64,000 bases of DNA from Icerya purchasi (taxonomy: Eukaryota > Arthropoda > Insecta > Hemiptera > Monophlebidae), in NCBI GenBank assembly GCA_039619475.1, contig CM077115.1:442402792-442466791 (forward strand), given 5' to 3'. Made by a program: the position numbers and the translations under genes. Shown in pieces: positions 1 to 12,400 of this stretch; position 1 is the first letter of the stretch; the number at the start of each line of letters is the position of its first letter. The notes under the pieces are model-generated. The model ran no database searches, was not told where the DNA came from, and saw only the letters and a list, made by a program, of their open reading frames with translations.

Positions 1-541
1 CAATTTCGAGGAATGCGTTCTAAAATTTCTCACGAATATTAAATTTATAGAAATCAAGTTTACCTTTCTATAGGACGGATAAGAACCAAGACAAAAGATA
101 ATTTTTCTTATTTTTTAATGACTGAAAGAACTATTTAAAATAAGTTTTTAGAAAAAGAGAAGTTATAATGAACTTTGTATAATATGAATGACGAATTAAT
201 TAAAAACGTGCATAAAAATAAATTTTGCTTTTAAAAAATGCAATATACTGTGCCATTTTTTATGCCTCTATTATAAAATATTTAAGATACATCAATTCAG
301 GGCCCTATCTAAGGGTGGGTCAAACCCCCTCGAAATAATAACTGCTTGAATTAAAGGGACCGAAATTCAGAATAAATTTATTTATTTTCAGTTATTGACA
401 AAAGAAAATAAAATTGAAATTTTTATGAATTTTATGGAAATGTATCTTTTGTTTGTTTTTATTGTAGTGTTCGGAATATTGCATATACAATAATTGACTA
501 CAAGGCTTTAGTGTACTATTTATAAATAAATATATTTCATG

Positions 542-543
<2 letters not shown>

Positions 544-620
<77 letters not shown>
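544..620. repeat. (CA)n followed by (TA)n microsatellite
   Basis: An uninterrupted run of about 24 AC dinucleotides passes directly into about 14 AT dinucleotides. The short open frames here are artefacts of the repeat. Confidence 0.95.
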
Positions 621-814
621 GGACGTAGCGAAACATTTCATAAGGAAGGGGTTCAGACCCAAAAAAAACAAAACAAAACCTTTTCAAAGAAATGTCTTTG
701 CGAGTGATTTGGTAGGACCTAGCATATGACAAACAAGGAGATCTACGAGTAGAATTAAAAAATGCATATGTAATTTATGAATTTACATATTTTCAATGTA
801 TTTATTTGAATTTG

Positions 815-1430
815 TTAAAACATGTTGTGTTTGCGTTTCCGCACTAACACCTCCGTGATTTCACTGAAACTGAGCTTCGTCGCCAGATTACGATGAAGAC
901 TCATTAAAGCAAGACCAGTTAGTCGTCCATTGCCCCATTTGTTTTTTAAATAGGTTTTTAATCTTTTTAGACTCGAAAAAGACCTTTCAGGAGTCACAGT
1001 CGATACTAGAACTGTGACCAAAATAGATAATTTTTTTTATCAATGGGAAAAAAGTTTCATCGCATTGGTCGAAAGCTTCAAGAGCAGTGGTCGGTTTCTC
1101 CGCTGCAGATTGCCATACTTTGTGCCATACTTCATATTCATTTGAAAACTCCTTCGCATCACTTTCGCCCAAAAAATTATTTGCAATTTTGCACAGACAT
1201 TCTATGGTTTTCGGGTCATTATCTATCTTTCCTTGTAGGAGCATTTGTATTCTCTGGATTGCTTCATGATGTGGCTTGAAACGACCATTCTGTTCCCTGA
1301 TCACATGATCGACAAAAGGGTAAACAATTTTTTGACGATAGTATATTTCAGCAGTCTCTTCCCTTTGCTTTCCAGTTGTTCTCGGAACGGCTATTCCAGT
1401 TGAACTGATCGATTTTCCTTTCTCTCCATA
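815..1430 (-). pseudogene. hAT (ZMYM1-like) transposase C-terminus, frameshifted
   Basis: Two overlapping frames: 1304-987 (NDPKTIECLCKIANNFLGES...FFPLIKKII) and 1021-815. The second holds the hAT C-terminal dimerisation signature TPERSFSSLKRLKTYLKN followed by RLTGLALMSLHRN. The shift occurs around 987-1021, and further debris with stops continues to about 1430. It lies inside the 298-2430 hAT element and belongs to it. It is not functional. Confidence 0.75.
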
Positions 1431-1454
1431 TGTTAGAATAAAAAAAAAAAAAAT

Positions 1455-1840
1455 TTTTTTAAAAATAGCCTTTTACTTATGCACTGAAAAATACATAATA
1501 ACTTTATTAGTGTGCGGCTACCAAATATGCATCTTAACATTAAAATCTGAAACTACAAAATATTCCGAAAAAAAAAAAGGGGGTACAGTTACAAAAATAT
1601 TCAGTGTGTGCGATATTGTGATGCACAACAATGGAACAACGTAATGGTGATTGTAGTTTTGGCTTAGGATGTATTATAATATTAATATCTGATTATAAAT
1701 CTACGGCCACCGCTTTTATTTTTCAGAATATTTTGTAGTTTCAGATTTTAATGTTAAGATGCGTATCTGGTAGTCGCACACTAATAAAGTTATTTTGTAC
1801 TTTTTAGTGAATAAATAAAAGCCTATTTTTAAAAAAAAAA
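1455..1840. mobile_element. Foldback element with ~115-bp inverted arms, nested in hAT
   Basis: The left arm (about 1455-1572) and right arm (about 1722-1840) are near-identical in reverse complement, sharing AATAACTTTATTAGTGTGCG and AACATTAAAATCTGAAACTA among others. The spacer of about 150 bp is unique. It has no coding capacity. A/T homopolymers border both outer ends, which hides any target duplication. Confidence 0.75.
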
Positions 1841-2051
1841 AATTATTTTTTTTGTTTTTAATTTTTTAGTTTGGACTTTTTACCATGTACTTCAATAAAA
1901 AACAATAAATTTAGAATTGTATTTCATTTTGCTTTATTTTATTCAATATATTGATTATAGGACATTTACAGAAATTTGTATTACATTTTATTATTAAATA
2001 ATGGATCACATTCTTTCAATTATATTGTCATTTGTTTTTCATACAATACAT

Positions 2052-2400
2052 ACGGAATCCTCAGCAAGTGAAACACAATGTTTGACTAATAGCGATCTTT
2101 CCATTGATATATCACATGATCAAAAAAAAATATATTTTTTTGAAACTTTCGAGCTTTCGGCGTCCCAAGGGTCCGATTTTAAAGTTGGAAACCCAAATTT
2201 TCCAAAGAAAAGAAATACACAAAGATGCGTATTTTTTAACCATATTCAAAATTTTTAGCTATAAAACTGAGCTACGAGCGGAGGCTACACATAACTTTTT
2301 GTGCTTTTTTAAACTTTTGGTAAACTTCCGCTGTTTCGTCAAGAAAATGAAATTGAGTTTGTATATATTCATTTATTTATAAAAATTTGTTCGTAACCCC
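2052..2400 (+). repeat. Partial copy of the GGAATCC modular repeat
   Basis: It begins TACGGAATCCTCAGC, continues through TTGACTAATAGCGATCTTTCC and GATATATCACATG, then CGAGCTTTCGGCG and TTTTAAAGTTGGAAACC. This matches the units of the 2885-4915 and 26981-28050 copies. Here the terminal motif is joined directly to an internal unit, so it is a rearranged or deleted copy inside the 298-2430 hAT. Confidence 0.7.
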
Positions 2401-3851
2401 TCCCGAAATTTTGGTCTAGATACGGCCCTGCATCAATTAGATATTCTTAATTATTATATTAATGGAAGGTAAACAAAGCATTTTAAATAATTATTCGTTT
2501 AACACAATTTCTTATTGCAATTTAAAAATGAAAACAGCTGAACTTCGATATACTGAGCCAAGCATATACACATTTAGAATTTTATATTAAAACCAGCCGC
2601 TATTTGTTCATTCATAAATATAGAAATCGCAAATTCAAAAGGTCTATTGTACTCTTATTAAAGTAATTATTTGTATTTATTTTATTTACAGTACAGACAA
2701 AATGCATTTTATTTTTTAGTGTAATTTTTTTATAAATTAAATGATTCAACTTTTTTTTCTTAATCGCATCATAGGTGTACAGTGAACAAACAGAAATAAT
2801 TATTTTAATGTACATTATATTTCTGATCTACTCATGAATATAAAATGGTTGTACTTTAAGAATAAATAATAAAACAAGTTCAGTCAAGCATGGTATTTCA
2901 TGCGCTAAGGATTCCGTATGTTAAGTTAAACATAACTATAATTTACATTTACATAATACTAAATTCGAAATAAAGAAATCAAATATTTTGCGCTGAAAAG
3001 AGGGAGAGATGAGTGATTTTTCATGCTTTTTTGAACTTTTCGTCAACTTTATAAGTTTCGTTATATTTCGTTCCCAGCAAAGTAATCTTTCAGCAATATG
3101 TCACTTGCCCGGGAAAAAAAAAAAATGTTTGTTTCAAAAATTTCAAGTTTTTGGCGCTCTAGCGGTTCAAATTTTAAAGTTGGACACCTGCATGCTACAG
3201 AGTAGAGAAATATACGGAATGCGCATATTTTTAACCTTGTTTAAAATTTGCAACTATAATACTGGCGGCGCTGGACATATCACTTTTTGCGCTTCTCTGA
3301 ACTTTTCAGCAATTTCAAAAGTTTCTTTAAAGAAATGAAATTCGATTTCGTTTCTGACAAATAGTGAACTTTCCACTGATATATCACATGCCCGGGAAAA
3401 AAAAAATTCAAAAATTTTAGCGCCCTGACGATCTAATTTTAAAGTTGGAAACCTGGATATTCCAAACCAGAGAAATATACGAGGATGAGTATATTTTTAA
3501 CCTTGTCCAAAATTTTTATCTATAATATTCGCGCCCTCCCGCAAGGAGGCGACTGCACTTCAGTTTGCACACTTTTTTGAAAAAAGTGTCGTTAAGGAAA
3601 TAAAATGCGGTTTCGTTCTCGATAGATAGCGATCTTTTCAACGATATCTCACATGTCCGGAAAATAATATATTTTTTTTTTTCAAAACTGCCCCGAGGGC
3701 CTGAATACAAAGTTGTAAACTCGGCTATAATTTTCCTATAAAGAGGTCCTTTGTGCATAAGTTTGAGATATGTTTTGGTTTATTCGATCTTTTTACTCGA
3801 GCTATCGTTTACGTGAACATAAATTCTTTGTTGTTTTTAAGTCCAAAAGAG

Positions 3852-4703
3852 CAGTGCCGGATTAAGCAAGCGCGGGGCCCGTAGCAAATTCTATCGAGGG
3901 GCCCTTGATCTACTGAATTCTTAAGTATAAAGAGTGGTAAAACCAGAATTCAATACTCAATATGTTTATTTGCCATTTATAAGTTAAAAAATTATGTTAG
4001 GGTTTAATGGTAAAGTAGATTACAGTAGCCCATATTGGCTTTGACAAGTACAAAAAGCCAGAGTTGAGATTGCCCTGGCAATTTAGAATAATTTTAATAA
4101 AAAACTAACATTTTAAAACTGACAATTAATAACGACGAACTTTTATTATTTTTTAAACTTTTATAAAGTAACTTTTCTACATTTAATGTGGGTGAATTTA
4201 GAGATAATACTATTCGCATAAATTTCTCTGAGCAAATCATATTCTATATTCGTCAAAGAGAGATAATTCAGACGTTCTTGACTCATCGTGTTCCTCCACC
4301 TTAATTCATTTTTTATACGCTTCAATGTCGAAACTGAACGTTCGCCACTGCAGTTAGTGATCATGAGAGACAAATGAATGCGCAAAGCAATTTCTAAATT
4401 GGGCAAATATGATTCTAATGAATTTTCCATTAGGAATTTATAATATTGAATTTCCAGAGCTTCGTTTTTTGAACCGCCAACGAAATAATCAGTTACCAAT
4501 TGTCTGCAATGGATTGTCTTGGTTGGGAAAGGTGTAACGTTGCACGTTTTAGTGACATCAAGTAAATTCAATATACCACGACACTTAATAAATTTCACTC
4601 AAAAAATTACGCTCAGGCGGAGGCAGGTCTGGATACACGGGGCCCCTTTCTGCGCGGGGCCCATAGCAATTGCTACTCTTGCTACGTGGTTAATCCGGCA
4701 CTG
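3852..4703. mobile_element. 852-bp hAT deletion derivative with exact 8-bp TSD
   Basis: Terminal inverted repeat CAGTGCCGGATTAA at the left, and its reverse complement TTAATCCGGCACTG at the right. The 8-bp target duplication CAAAAGAG is exact (3844-3851 and 4704-4711). Just inside both ends lies a GC-rich subterminal motif (GCGCGGGGCCC). It inserted into the modular repeat, so it is younger than that repeat copy. It retains only the transposase C-terminus. Confidence 0.93.
4161..4598 (-). pseudogene. hAT transposase C-terminal fragment (145 codons)
   Basis: An open frame ending in the hAT dimerisation region: NLEIALRIHLSLMITNCSGE then RSVSTLKRIKNELRWRNTMS and ERLNYLSLTNIE. The block CSGERSVSTLKRIK is the ZMYM1-like hAT signature. 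The DNA-binding BED and catalytic N-terminal parts are missing because the host element is internally deleted, so the product cannot be an active transposase. It could at most produce a dimerisation peptide. Confidence 0.85.
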
Positions 4704-4915
4704 CAAAAGAGGGATCTATACAATTTGTTGACCGTAATTTTTTGATTTTTTGTTTTATATTTTGCATTTCACTTTTAAAGGTTTATAGGGTGATGAGTTA
4801 TGAAGTTTTTTAAGTGTGATTTTTGAGGTCGTTTTATATTCCATATTAAATATTCTTGACGGTTTTTTGGTCTTTTTGGCTCCCAAGGTAATCGGTTAGC
4901 TTGAAGTTGTAGATT

Positions 4916-6129
4916 GTCTTAAAAAAAATTTTAATTATTTTTTAATGTTCAAAGAATGCCTTAATATTAAAATGTAAATTATCCGTAAGGAAAGTGAATG
5001 ATGCTTTTCAACTTTTAAATTAGAAATGTCTTAAAAAATTGAATAAAACAAGATTAGTAATGCGCTTTACATAAGCTGTTTACTGAAAAATGTCTAAAAA
5101 AAATATAAAAAATTTTAATAATGAAAACGTGATTAACTATTTTACATCATGGAAGGTTAGAATCGAACTTTTTTACAAATTAAAAGAAAGTATATACAAT
5201 ACTTATTAGATACACTTGTAATTGAGATCCTTGTTAAAATGACCACTACATCCTATTATGCATGTTTTATTTATTTTGATTCATTGGGAATATGCCACCG
5301 AAAATGAATGCATAACTTAGGAGAGGAACATATAGAGGTATCTTTACATTATTTAAATAACCATACATATAAAATTGTGAATAATTTGGTTGATAACTTT
5401 GGTCTCACGTGATCTTGTTTTTTGCTTATTCTTATTCCATTATTACTTTATATTTTTTTCCTGCTGCAATTTACTGTCAGTTTTTTATTTAACAGTCCTA
5501 ATTTCTCTTTTGCAGTTTCCAAATGGCATTTTATACTTCATTTGAGATTTTAATCAACTTGTTTTTATTTCTGATAGGTATACAACAAATTTATTTTAAA
5601 AGCAAATTTTACCACACAAAATATTATATACATATATGTAGTATTTAAAGAAGTACAGTATTTAAATCAATATTTAGTTTATTCAAAATTCGATTTTAAC
5701 AAAAGATTCTTTACTTTTGAATTCCTTACAATTACAATTGTTTATGTATTATTACATTGTACTAACCGGTTGAACGCGGAAATCTATTTTCCAAATTTTG
5801 TTTACGTTTTTATTTAATTTAGGTTTTTTCTATCGTTTACAATTTATGAAAAGTATTCTTATGATTTGTTGAACTAGTATATCGCTAATACTAATTGACC
5901 GCTTTTTATTCGTTTTTTGATAGTTAATTTAAATGATACGGCACGATTTTTATAATAAAAAACTAAACTTAACAAGACACATAATAATGCAATTACAAGT
6001 TATATTCCTATTAACTACATCTTTTACCCCTACCTCCTTATACAACACATTTTGCTTATTATTAATTTTCCTAAATTTCGTACGTTCATGAAATACCGAA
6101 TGTTATACGTGTTTATTTTTGTTTTGTCT
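4916..6129. other. Unannotated AT-rich intergenic DNA
   Basis: Between the modular repeat and the presumed promoter I see no open frame of note, no inverted termini and no recognisable repeat. Confidence 0.5.
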
Positions 6130-6398
6130 CTTTCCAACACCGTATCGGTTCTAGCATATGCGAATAGGCATAGTCTGCAATCTTACAACATTGCAACACT
6201 GTGTACAACGTAACGTCAGGTTCGGTGTTTAATCGCGGTAGTTGATAAAAGTTGTGTTTTTTGAGTTTTACGGGTTCAATGTAATTTAGTGTAAATTAGT
6301 GGGAGTTGCTTAATTACTGTTTTTCAGAGGTACCATTATGGGTTATGTAGTTTTCAATAATTATTTCGAATGGTGCAAATAAAGAAAAGTCTGTTACA
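6130..6398 (+). promoter_or_regulatory. Likely promoter and 5' UTR of the KIAA2013-like gene
   Basis: This stretch is less AT-biased than its surroundings and contains CpG-bearing segments (ACGTAACGTCAGG, TTTAATCGCGG). No TATA box is clear at a sensible distance. A TTTTTCAG at about 6321-6329 could be a 5'-UTR splice acceptor. Assignment rests on position just upstream of the start codon. Confidence 0.3.
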
Positions 6399-6436
6399 AT
6401 GTCCATTAATCATTTATTACTACAACGAATAAAAAG
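6399..6436 (+). CDS. Exon 1 (start codon) of KIAA2013-like gene
   Basis: This exon contributes 38 coding nt, residues 1-12 plus two bases of R13, reading MSINHLLLQRIK, then donor GTAATA. The start was chosen because it joins in phase with the acceptor at 8394 to give a basic, Leu/Gln/Arg-rich lead-in before the signal anchor. Human KIAA2013 begins in a similar style (MWLQQRLK). No competing ATG sits in frame in the second exon upstream of the hydrophobic stretch. It is too short to be proven by similarity alone. Confidence 0.75.
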
Positions 6437-9400
6437 GTAATATGGTTTTTCGTTTTAATTCTTTTTTTGTTGTATTTTATTTATGTTTGTTAGTTTCATC
6501 ACATATCTGTTGCTGAAAATTTCTCGATTTTACTTCGTATTATTATAGTAACTATCTTTTTAAAGCGAACTTTACGCAGCATATTACATGTACAACCTGT
6601 TAAAAACGTAAGTGTAAAATTAAATTTGTAAACTACTAATAATTTTATTGTTATATCTGATTTCTTTCGCAGATACGAGATAATAGTATTAAATTTCTAG
6701 AGTAAATGTAAGACGCTTAACCAAATCCTTAAATAGCTATTAATAATTAGTTCCATCAAAAAATGTTTCGATTATATTTTCAAATGTAGTACTCGGTGTA
6801 TTTTTAATTTCAGTGATACGATAAGGTAATTTTATAGATGTGTCAAACATTCCGACAATTACACAATATGTAGTTCATAGCTACAAAAAAAAAAAAAAAA
6901 AAGCTTAAAATTCAAACTAGTGTTGTAACAAAAAGTTATTTTTCACAAGTTAAATTTCTCTATTCCATTCCTCAAATACCAAATGTATTTATATACTTTG
7001 AGCATTTTGAAATTAATAGCCGAGTAAAATATTCATAAATATATATGCAGTGTTATGAACTTAAGGTGGTAACTTTTTTTTTTACATGAGTATTAAATTA
7101 CCACTTTTAAAAGTTTTTAACTTCATTTGTTTCATGCACTTTGTGTCAGTTTATAATATATGTAATCGTTTTATTTATCTCGTTCATTTCGCCTTTATCA
7201 GATGTTTTATTAGTAAATATTCGATTGATAATTGCATTAATTTAATTTAATTCGTATGCAGTTTCTTTAACGGGTTTGTCTCGTTTAATACCTCGAGTAA
7301 TATTAACAAGAATATGCTTTTTTATTTTTTTACAAAAAATAAGTTTTTTTGCAGATGAGCTACTTCTGTGTTTAGTGCAGTTAGCTGTCTTGTTTAGATG
7401 AAGTATATCAAAACGAACCTAGAATTTGTTGTATGTTTTCCAGGGATCGTAATTTAATTATTAAATTAAATATAATACTTAAAAATTAATGTAGCCGTCA
7501 ATTTCACCTGTATTACTAATAGTATTATAAAGAATGTGTATATATATATATATTTGTAGAATTTATTATTACAGAGGTTCGTACTGACGGCTTGTATATT
7601 AATTATTGGAGTATCGAAAATTTTACTTAAAATGTATTAATTTTATTTTAAAGTAAGTTACAGTTTCGGAATAAAATAATAATATGAAAAAATGAACGAA
7701 TTAAAAAATTGGAATCAGTTTAGCTGTGTAAATATTATATTTCATAACGACTATAATCTATTATTATTATTGTTATTACCTGATATTATATTTTATTATT
7801 AGTTTAATTGTTGCATTTTACTTTTATTTGTCATCTGAACCTTGATTTTAATGTTATTAAAACTAAACTGTCAAATTTTAGAATTTTCAACAATTTAAAA
7901 AGTTAATCTCGGAGCTATTTAGAACAATTTGTAGTTTGTTAAAAATATTTAAAAAAAAAAAAAAAAAAAATGTTTTCGATTAAAAATTTAAATTTTAACT
8001 ATTTATCATAAAATCAGGAGTATTCGTACGATAATAAATTTAAAAGGTATTCATTTTCTTGGAATCTTAGGGCTCTTTTCATTATTGATCGTGAAAAAAT
8101 TGCAGAATTTTTAGTCTGGATATTCTACTACAATACTTTAATCAAGAATTTATTTATTTATTTCAGGTAATTTTCGAATATATTTTGTACTCTGAAGTTC
8201 TAAAATTTTAACACGTTAATGTTTGTATGTGTTTAAAAATTGTTAAGTAGTAAAAAATAAGCTAATCTTCAAGGAAAAAAATGTATGCCAGTAAGAGTGA
8301 AGAAAAAGATGTGAAATAGGTATCAGAAATAATTTTTAATTTACGCAAATGGGTTTTTGCAAGCTTTTTATATTAGTATAAATATTATTTCAGGCTATCA
8401 CGAAAATGGTGTATGGTTGGTACATTGATCATTTTATTTTTAATCATTCTAACTCCGTCCTATTTTCGACACTGGTGGTTCCAAGAAAAGTTAGAACAGC
8501 ATGGTAATTTACATTTTTTATTTCGATATTTTTAAATCATTTTTGTTTCAATATACTTGGAAAAATTAAATATCCTCACGGATTGTTAATTTTATTCAGT
8601 CATTAGTAGAAGGTGGCATTTGAATTATTCTATGTTCATTAATAGTGGTGATCTTTACACTCTCATCATAGCGGTTAATATAGAATAAAGGTTCCAAGAA
8701 ATTCCCAGCAAGAATTTAGAATATATCGCAGTTGAAATATTTATTTAATATTTCATAAACGTTCCGCATCCTGACTTTACTGGGCGTTTTTCTTCATACT
8801 TGAACTTTGAAATCTGCTCGTTCTGCCGCAAACACATTTTAACTTAGACGGTCTGTAAAATTCTCTAAGTCTAGTTTGAAGAATGGTAATAATTAAAACT
8901 TTAATTGAAAGTAATAAATTGTATTTTCCACCCGTTTATTCGTAATTTGATTTCCAAAAATCTACGTATTTATAATGAGTAATGAATCCCTTGATATTCA
9001 GATAAGTGAAAACTCTAAAATTTTTCGCTTACTCTATATCTACACAGAAGTGTGCTGCTGTATTTCATTGTGTTCTGTTCAGTGAATTATTCGAATTTAA
9101 TTCAGATTTATTTTGAAATTTCCTTTACATTAATTTCACTAAATTTAAGAACTGACCATTTACACATATTTAGTAATAATTTTAGTAATTGCATGAATGT
9201 TTTAGTGCGCCGGTACATATGGTTTTGAAAAAATTTTGTAATACTTTTATGAAAAGAATTTATATGTTCAGAATTTTTGTTATAAAACTTTCATATAAAA
9301 GTAATGAAAAATATGATCTGCCAACTCTCAAATTCAACATCTTATTCATTCTCATTACAAACTAATATTCTGCTATTTTATTAGTGATTATTTATAAATA

Positions 9401-12400
9401 ATTACTTTGAACCAAACAATATATATGTGTGTATATACAGTGACGGATCCACGAGGGAAGAAAATAGGGGACCCCCCCCCCTCACTGCAAGAACCAAAAA
9501 TTTGATGAAAAAAATTGTTACAACAGAGAAACGTAATTTGTACTGTAAAAGATTTGTATAAATGTTACCTATGGATTTAATTATAACTAATATTTAATAC
9601 TGTTTTCCAGTAAAACTATTAATGTTCCGTTTTAATTCTATTTTAAACGCAATTGTCATCGATCTTTTGTCATTTTTATGTATTTTTAATTTTAATTTTG
9701 CAATGTAAATGAAAATAGTTTAATTAGAAATATATATATTTTTTTTTACTTGCTCACGGACAAAAAATTCGGATGCGATTAATAACAAAAATAAAAAAAA
9801 ATCTAATCAAAATACTATCGTTCTATTCTTTCTAGTAATTTACTACTATTCACGTTCTAAACTGCAATTTTAGCTACAATTTTATAATTTCGTTTTATTT
9901 TTCACCTAAAAATAAAACAAAAATTTTAATTGAATTGTAATAATTATGTATTTTTAAAACATTTTTAAATTTCTAAGGAGGTCGTTATTTGATTTTCTTT
10001 ATGAAACAAGGTATTTCTCAAATCTACTGCCTACCGTATAAGATATATTACGTGATTATACAATTTCCCTCCCTAAATTTTCTCTCTAGATCCGCCACTG
10101 GTATATATTAATTACAAGGTAATTCTTAGGCTACCTCCCATTCGAAAAAATGTCCCAATTTTATGTAACGTTTGTTATATTTTATAGGATTTTTGTTATT
10201 GTTATTTAAAAAATGTCACAATTTTATGTAATGAAATATGTAACGAAAAAATGCCTTAATTTTATATAATGAAAGTTAAATGTTAGAATAGGATTTTTGT
10301 GGTTATGTTATTTTTTTTTTTGTGTTGATACCAGTAAGAATTACGTTGTAAATTTTGATAATTTTATACAAAGTATAGAAGAGAAAGAGACGGAAATGAA
10401 AGCAAGAGGGGTCAAGGGGCACAGACCCTTACAAGGCCAAAATGGCCGAATTTATATATATATATACACATATATACATATATTCTAAAATTGTTCTGCT
10501 TATTTCTTTGCTTTGTTATTTACACTTATCATTGATTGCTGATCATCGTAATCATGCTTTTTTACGAACTTAATAGCTGCGAATCAAAAGAAAAGATGAA
10601 CGGATTTTTTTTTATCGTAAAAAATTATTTCCTTGAATGATTCTTTTTAAAAAACTACTCGAGCAAATAAAAACCCGCAAATTAGCTTCCATTATATCGC
10701 GAAATTGTGAAATTAAATTTTGATTTTTATAATTTATTCAATTCTCTCTCCCCCCCTTTCTATATATATATATATATGTGTATGTATGTATGTATGTATG
10801 TATGTATATGCGTGTATGTGTGTGTGTGGGCGCGCGCGTGTAAGTGTAAGTGTGTAGGGGGAATTTTTTTTTTCTTTTTTTGGGGGAATTTTTTTCAAAT
10901 TAAATTTTTAGATCCCTAATTTAGGACCTTGAAACGAGCCAAAAATTAAAGTTGGAAGTGGTTAGATGATTTTCAATAATATGGGCAATGGGCTTTTTGA
11001 AATATATGAGATTTTTTTTTTTATACGCACATCAAGTAGCTACTGAAAAGATTTTCATGAAGTTAAAAAAATATGATGGAACAAAATTATTCGCAACAGA
11101 AAAAACGTGGCTTTTTTCATTTTTCTTGGGCAACATGATAATAACGAAACAGAACTCTTTGTAGCATGAATTTTTTTATCATTTGTAACTAAATAACATG
11201 TCAGCACACAAATAATTGCGGCTAACTAAATGAAATACGACTTCTGAGCGACTAGGCCAAATGAAATTTTCCTTATTCTAACACAGATTGAATAAATTTC
11301 GAAACCTGACATAAATGGCTGCGTGGCTGTACAAAAAAAAATCGTTGCGCGGTATCTAATGAGATACACGTGCACATTAAATTTATCAGCTGCTTGCGCC
11401 ATTAATGCAAAAACCCACAGCCCCAACCTCGACATGAGCCAAACTATTTGGCTATACTGAATTTTTAATTGCAGCCCAGTAAGTGCGCTGAACACGCCAC
11501 ATCCGGTGACAATGAAACAATAGAATGATGCTCAAGCGATCTAGAATTAAATGTTTTTAGCTAAAACAATAATTACTAACTCAGATATGTATGTATTATG
11601 CATTATTGTGCAGATACTTCGTGTAACCTGAATGTTGTTCCGGAAAGATTACTTGAAGAGGTTGATTTATTCAACGCGATGATCGACAACTATCAAACTG
11701 AAGGGGACACCACCAACAATTATCTTCCATTCATCGGAAATGGCTATTTCGGCGTTGCATTCGATTTTGAAAGATTTCTGCATCTGAAATACGGACGAAC
11801 ACTGTCATTAGCGGTGCCGTACGATCCAATTTATTTAATAAAATTGCCTCGGCCGCAAACGGAACGAGACGTAGTGCACTATAAAGAAGGAATTGTGCGT
11901 ACATTTGCCTGTTACCATGATAAACTACACATCAGCAATGAATATTACGCACATCGCACTTTTCCGAATATTTTAGTTCAAGAAATAACTGTCAGAAATT
12001 TAATTAAACAACATTTCGCCTTCGATCTAGTTCAAAAGGATTTACCGCCATCTTGGAAATCTCAAACGTCAAGGTATGTTACGTTTTCTTAAGCGTATAT
12101 ATTAGTTATCTATATCTATATATTATTTCTCAAAGGTGTTTTTTGGTCGATAAGAAATATCTCCATTAGTACTGTATCAAAATTAATGTTTGATACGCCA
12201 TTTTGAAGATTATTTTTCCCTCTAATGACGAAAAATAAGTAAATATCTTAAAATTAATGTTTTCGTTAAACAATTACGTTTTAAAACTTTTTCTTATTTG
12301 AAGGAAGCGCCATCTATTAACAATCTGTTTAACTAACGTGATAGCTGTTAGATTGTTTATATTCTATACGCGTTTGTCTGCAAAAGAAGTATATTTTTGA

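Larger units (their letters stand above)
298..2430. mobile_element. hAT-family DNA transposon, degenerate, with 8-bp TSD
   Basis: The ends are imperfect inverted repeats: CAGGGCCCTATCTAAG at the left, and the reverse complement of the right end reads CAGGGCCGTATCTAG. The flanking 8 bp, CATCAATT, is duplicated exactly at 290-297 and 2431-2438, as expected for hAT. Inside lie a minus-strand transposase relic (815-1430), a (CA)n/(TA)n tract (544-620), a nested foldback element (1455-1840) and a fragment of the modular repeat (2052-2382). Confidence 0.85.
2885..4915 (+). repeat. Long non-coding modular repeat (copy A), split by a hAT
   Basis: It starts CAGTCAAGCATGGTATTTCA then GCGCTAAGGATTCCG, and ends near GGTTAGCTTGAAGTT. 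The whole length matches the reverse complement of 28050-27130 apart from the 852-bp hAT insertion at 3852-4703 and small changes, so the element is about 1.2-2 kb. It contains diverged internal units of about 260-285 bp, each with CTTTCNNTGATATATCACATGC-like then CCGG plus an A-run (near 3087, 3370, 3632), then a GGCGCCCT-like segment and TTTTAAAGTTGGAAAC. The local open frames are broken and non-conserved, so I see no protein. Confidence 0.75.

Noticed and set aside
392..732. Cys/Val-rich and Tyr/Ile-rich small open frames
   Set aside because: They are translations of the (CA)n/(TA)n microsatellite, not genes.
2052..2400. Two overlapping 85-92 codon frames as a small gene
   Set aside because: The sequence is a copy of the modular repeat, and the corresponding frames are broken in the other copies.
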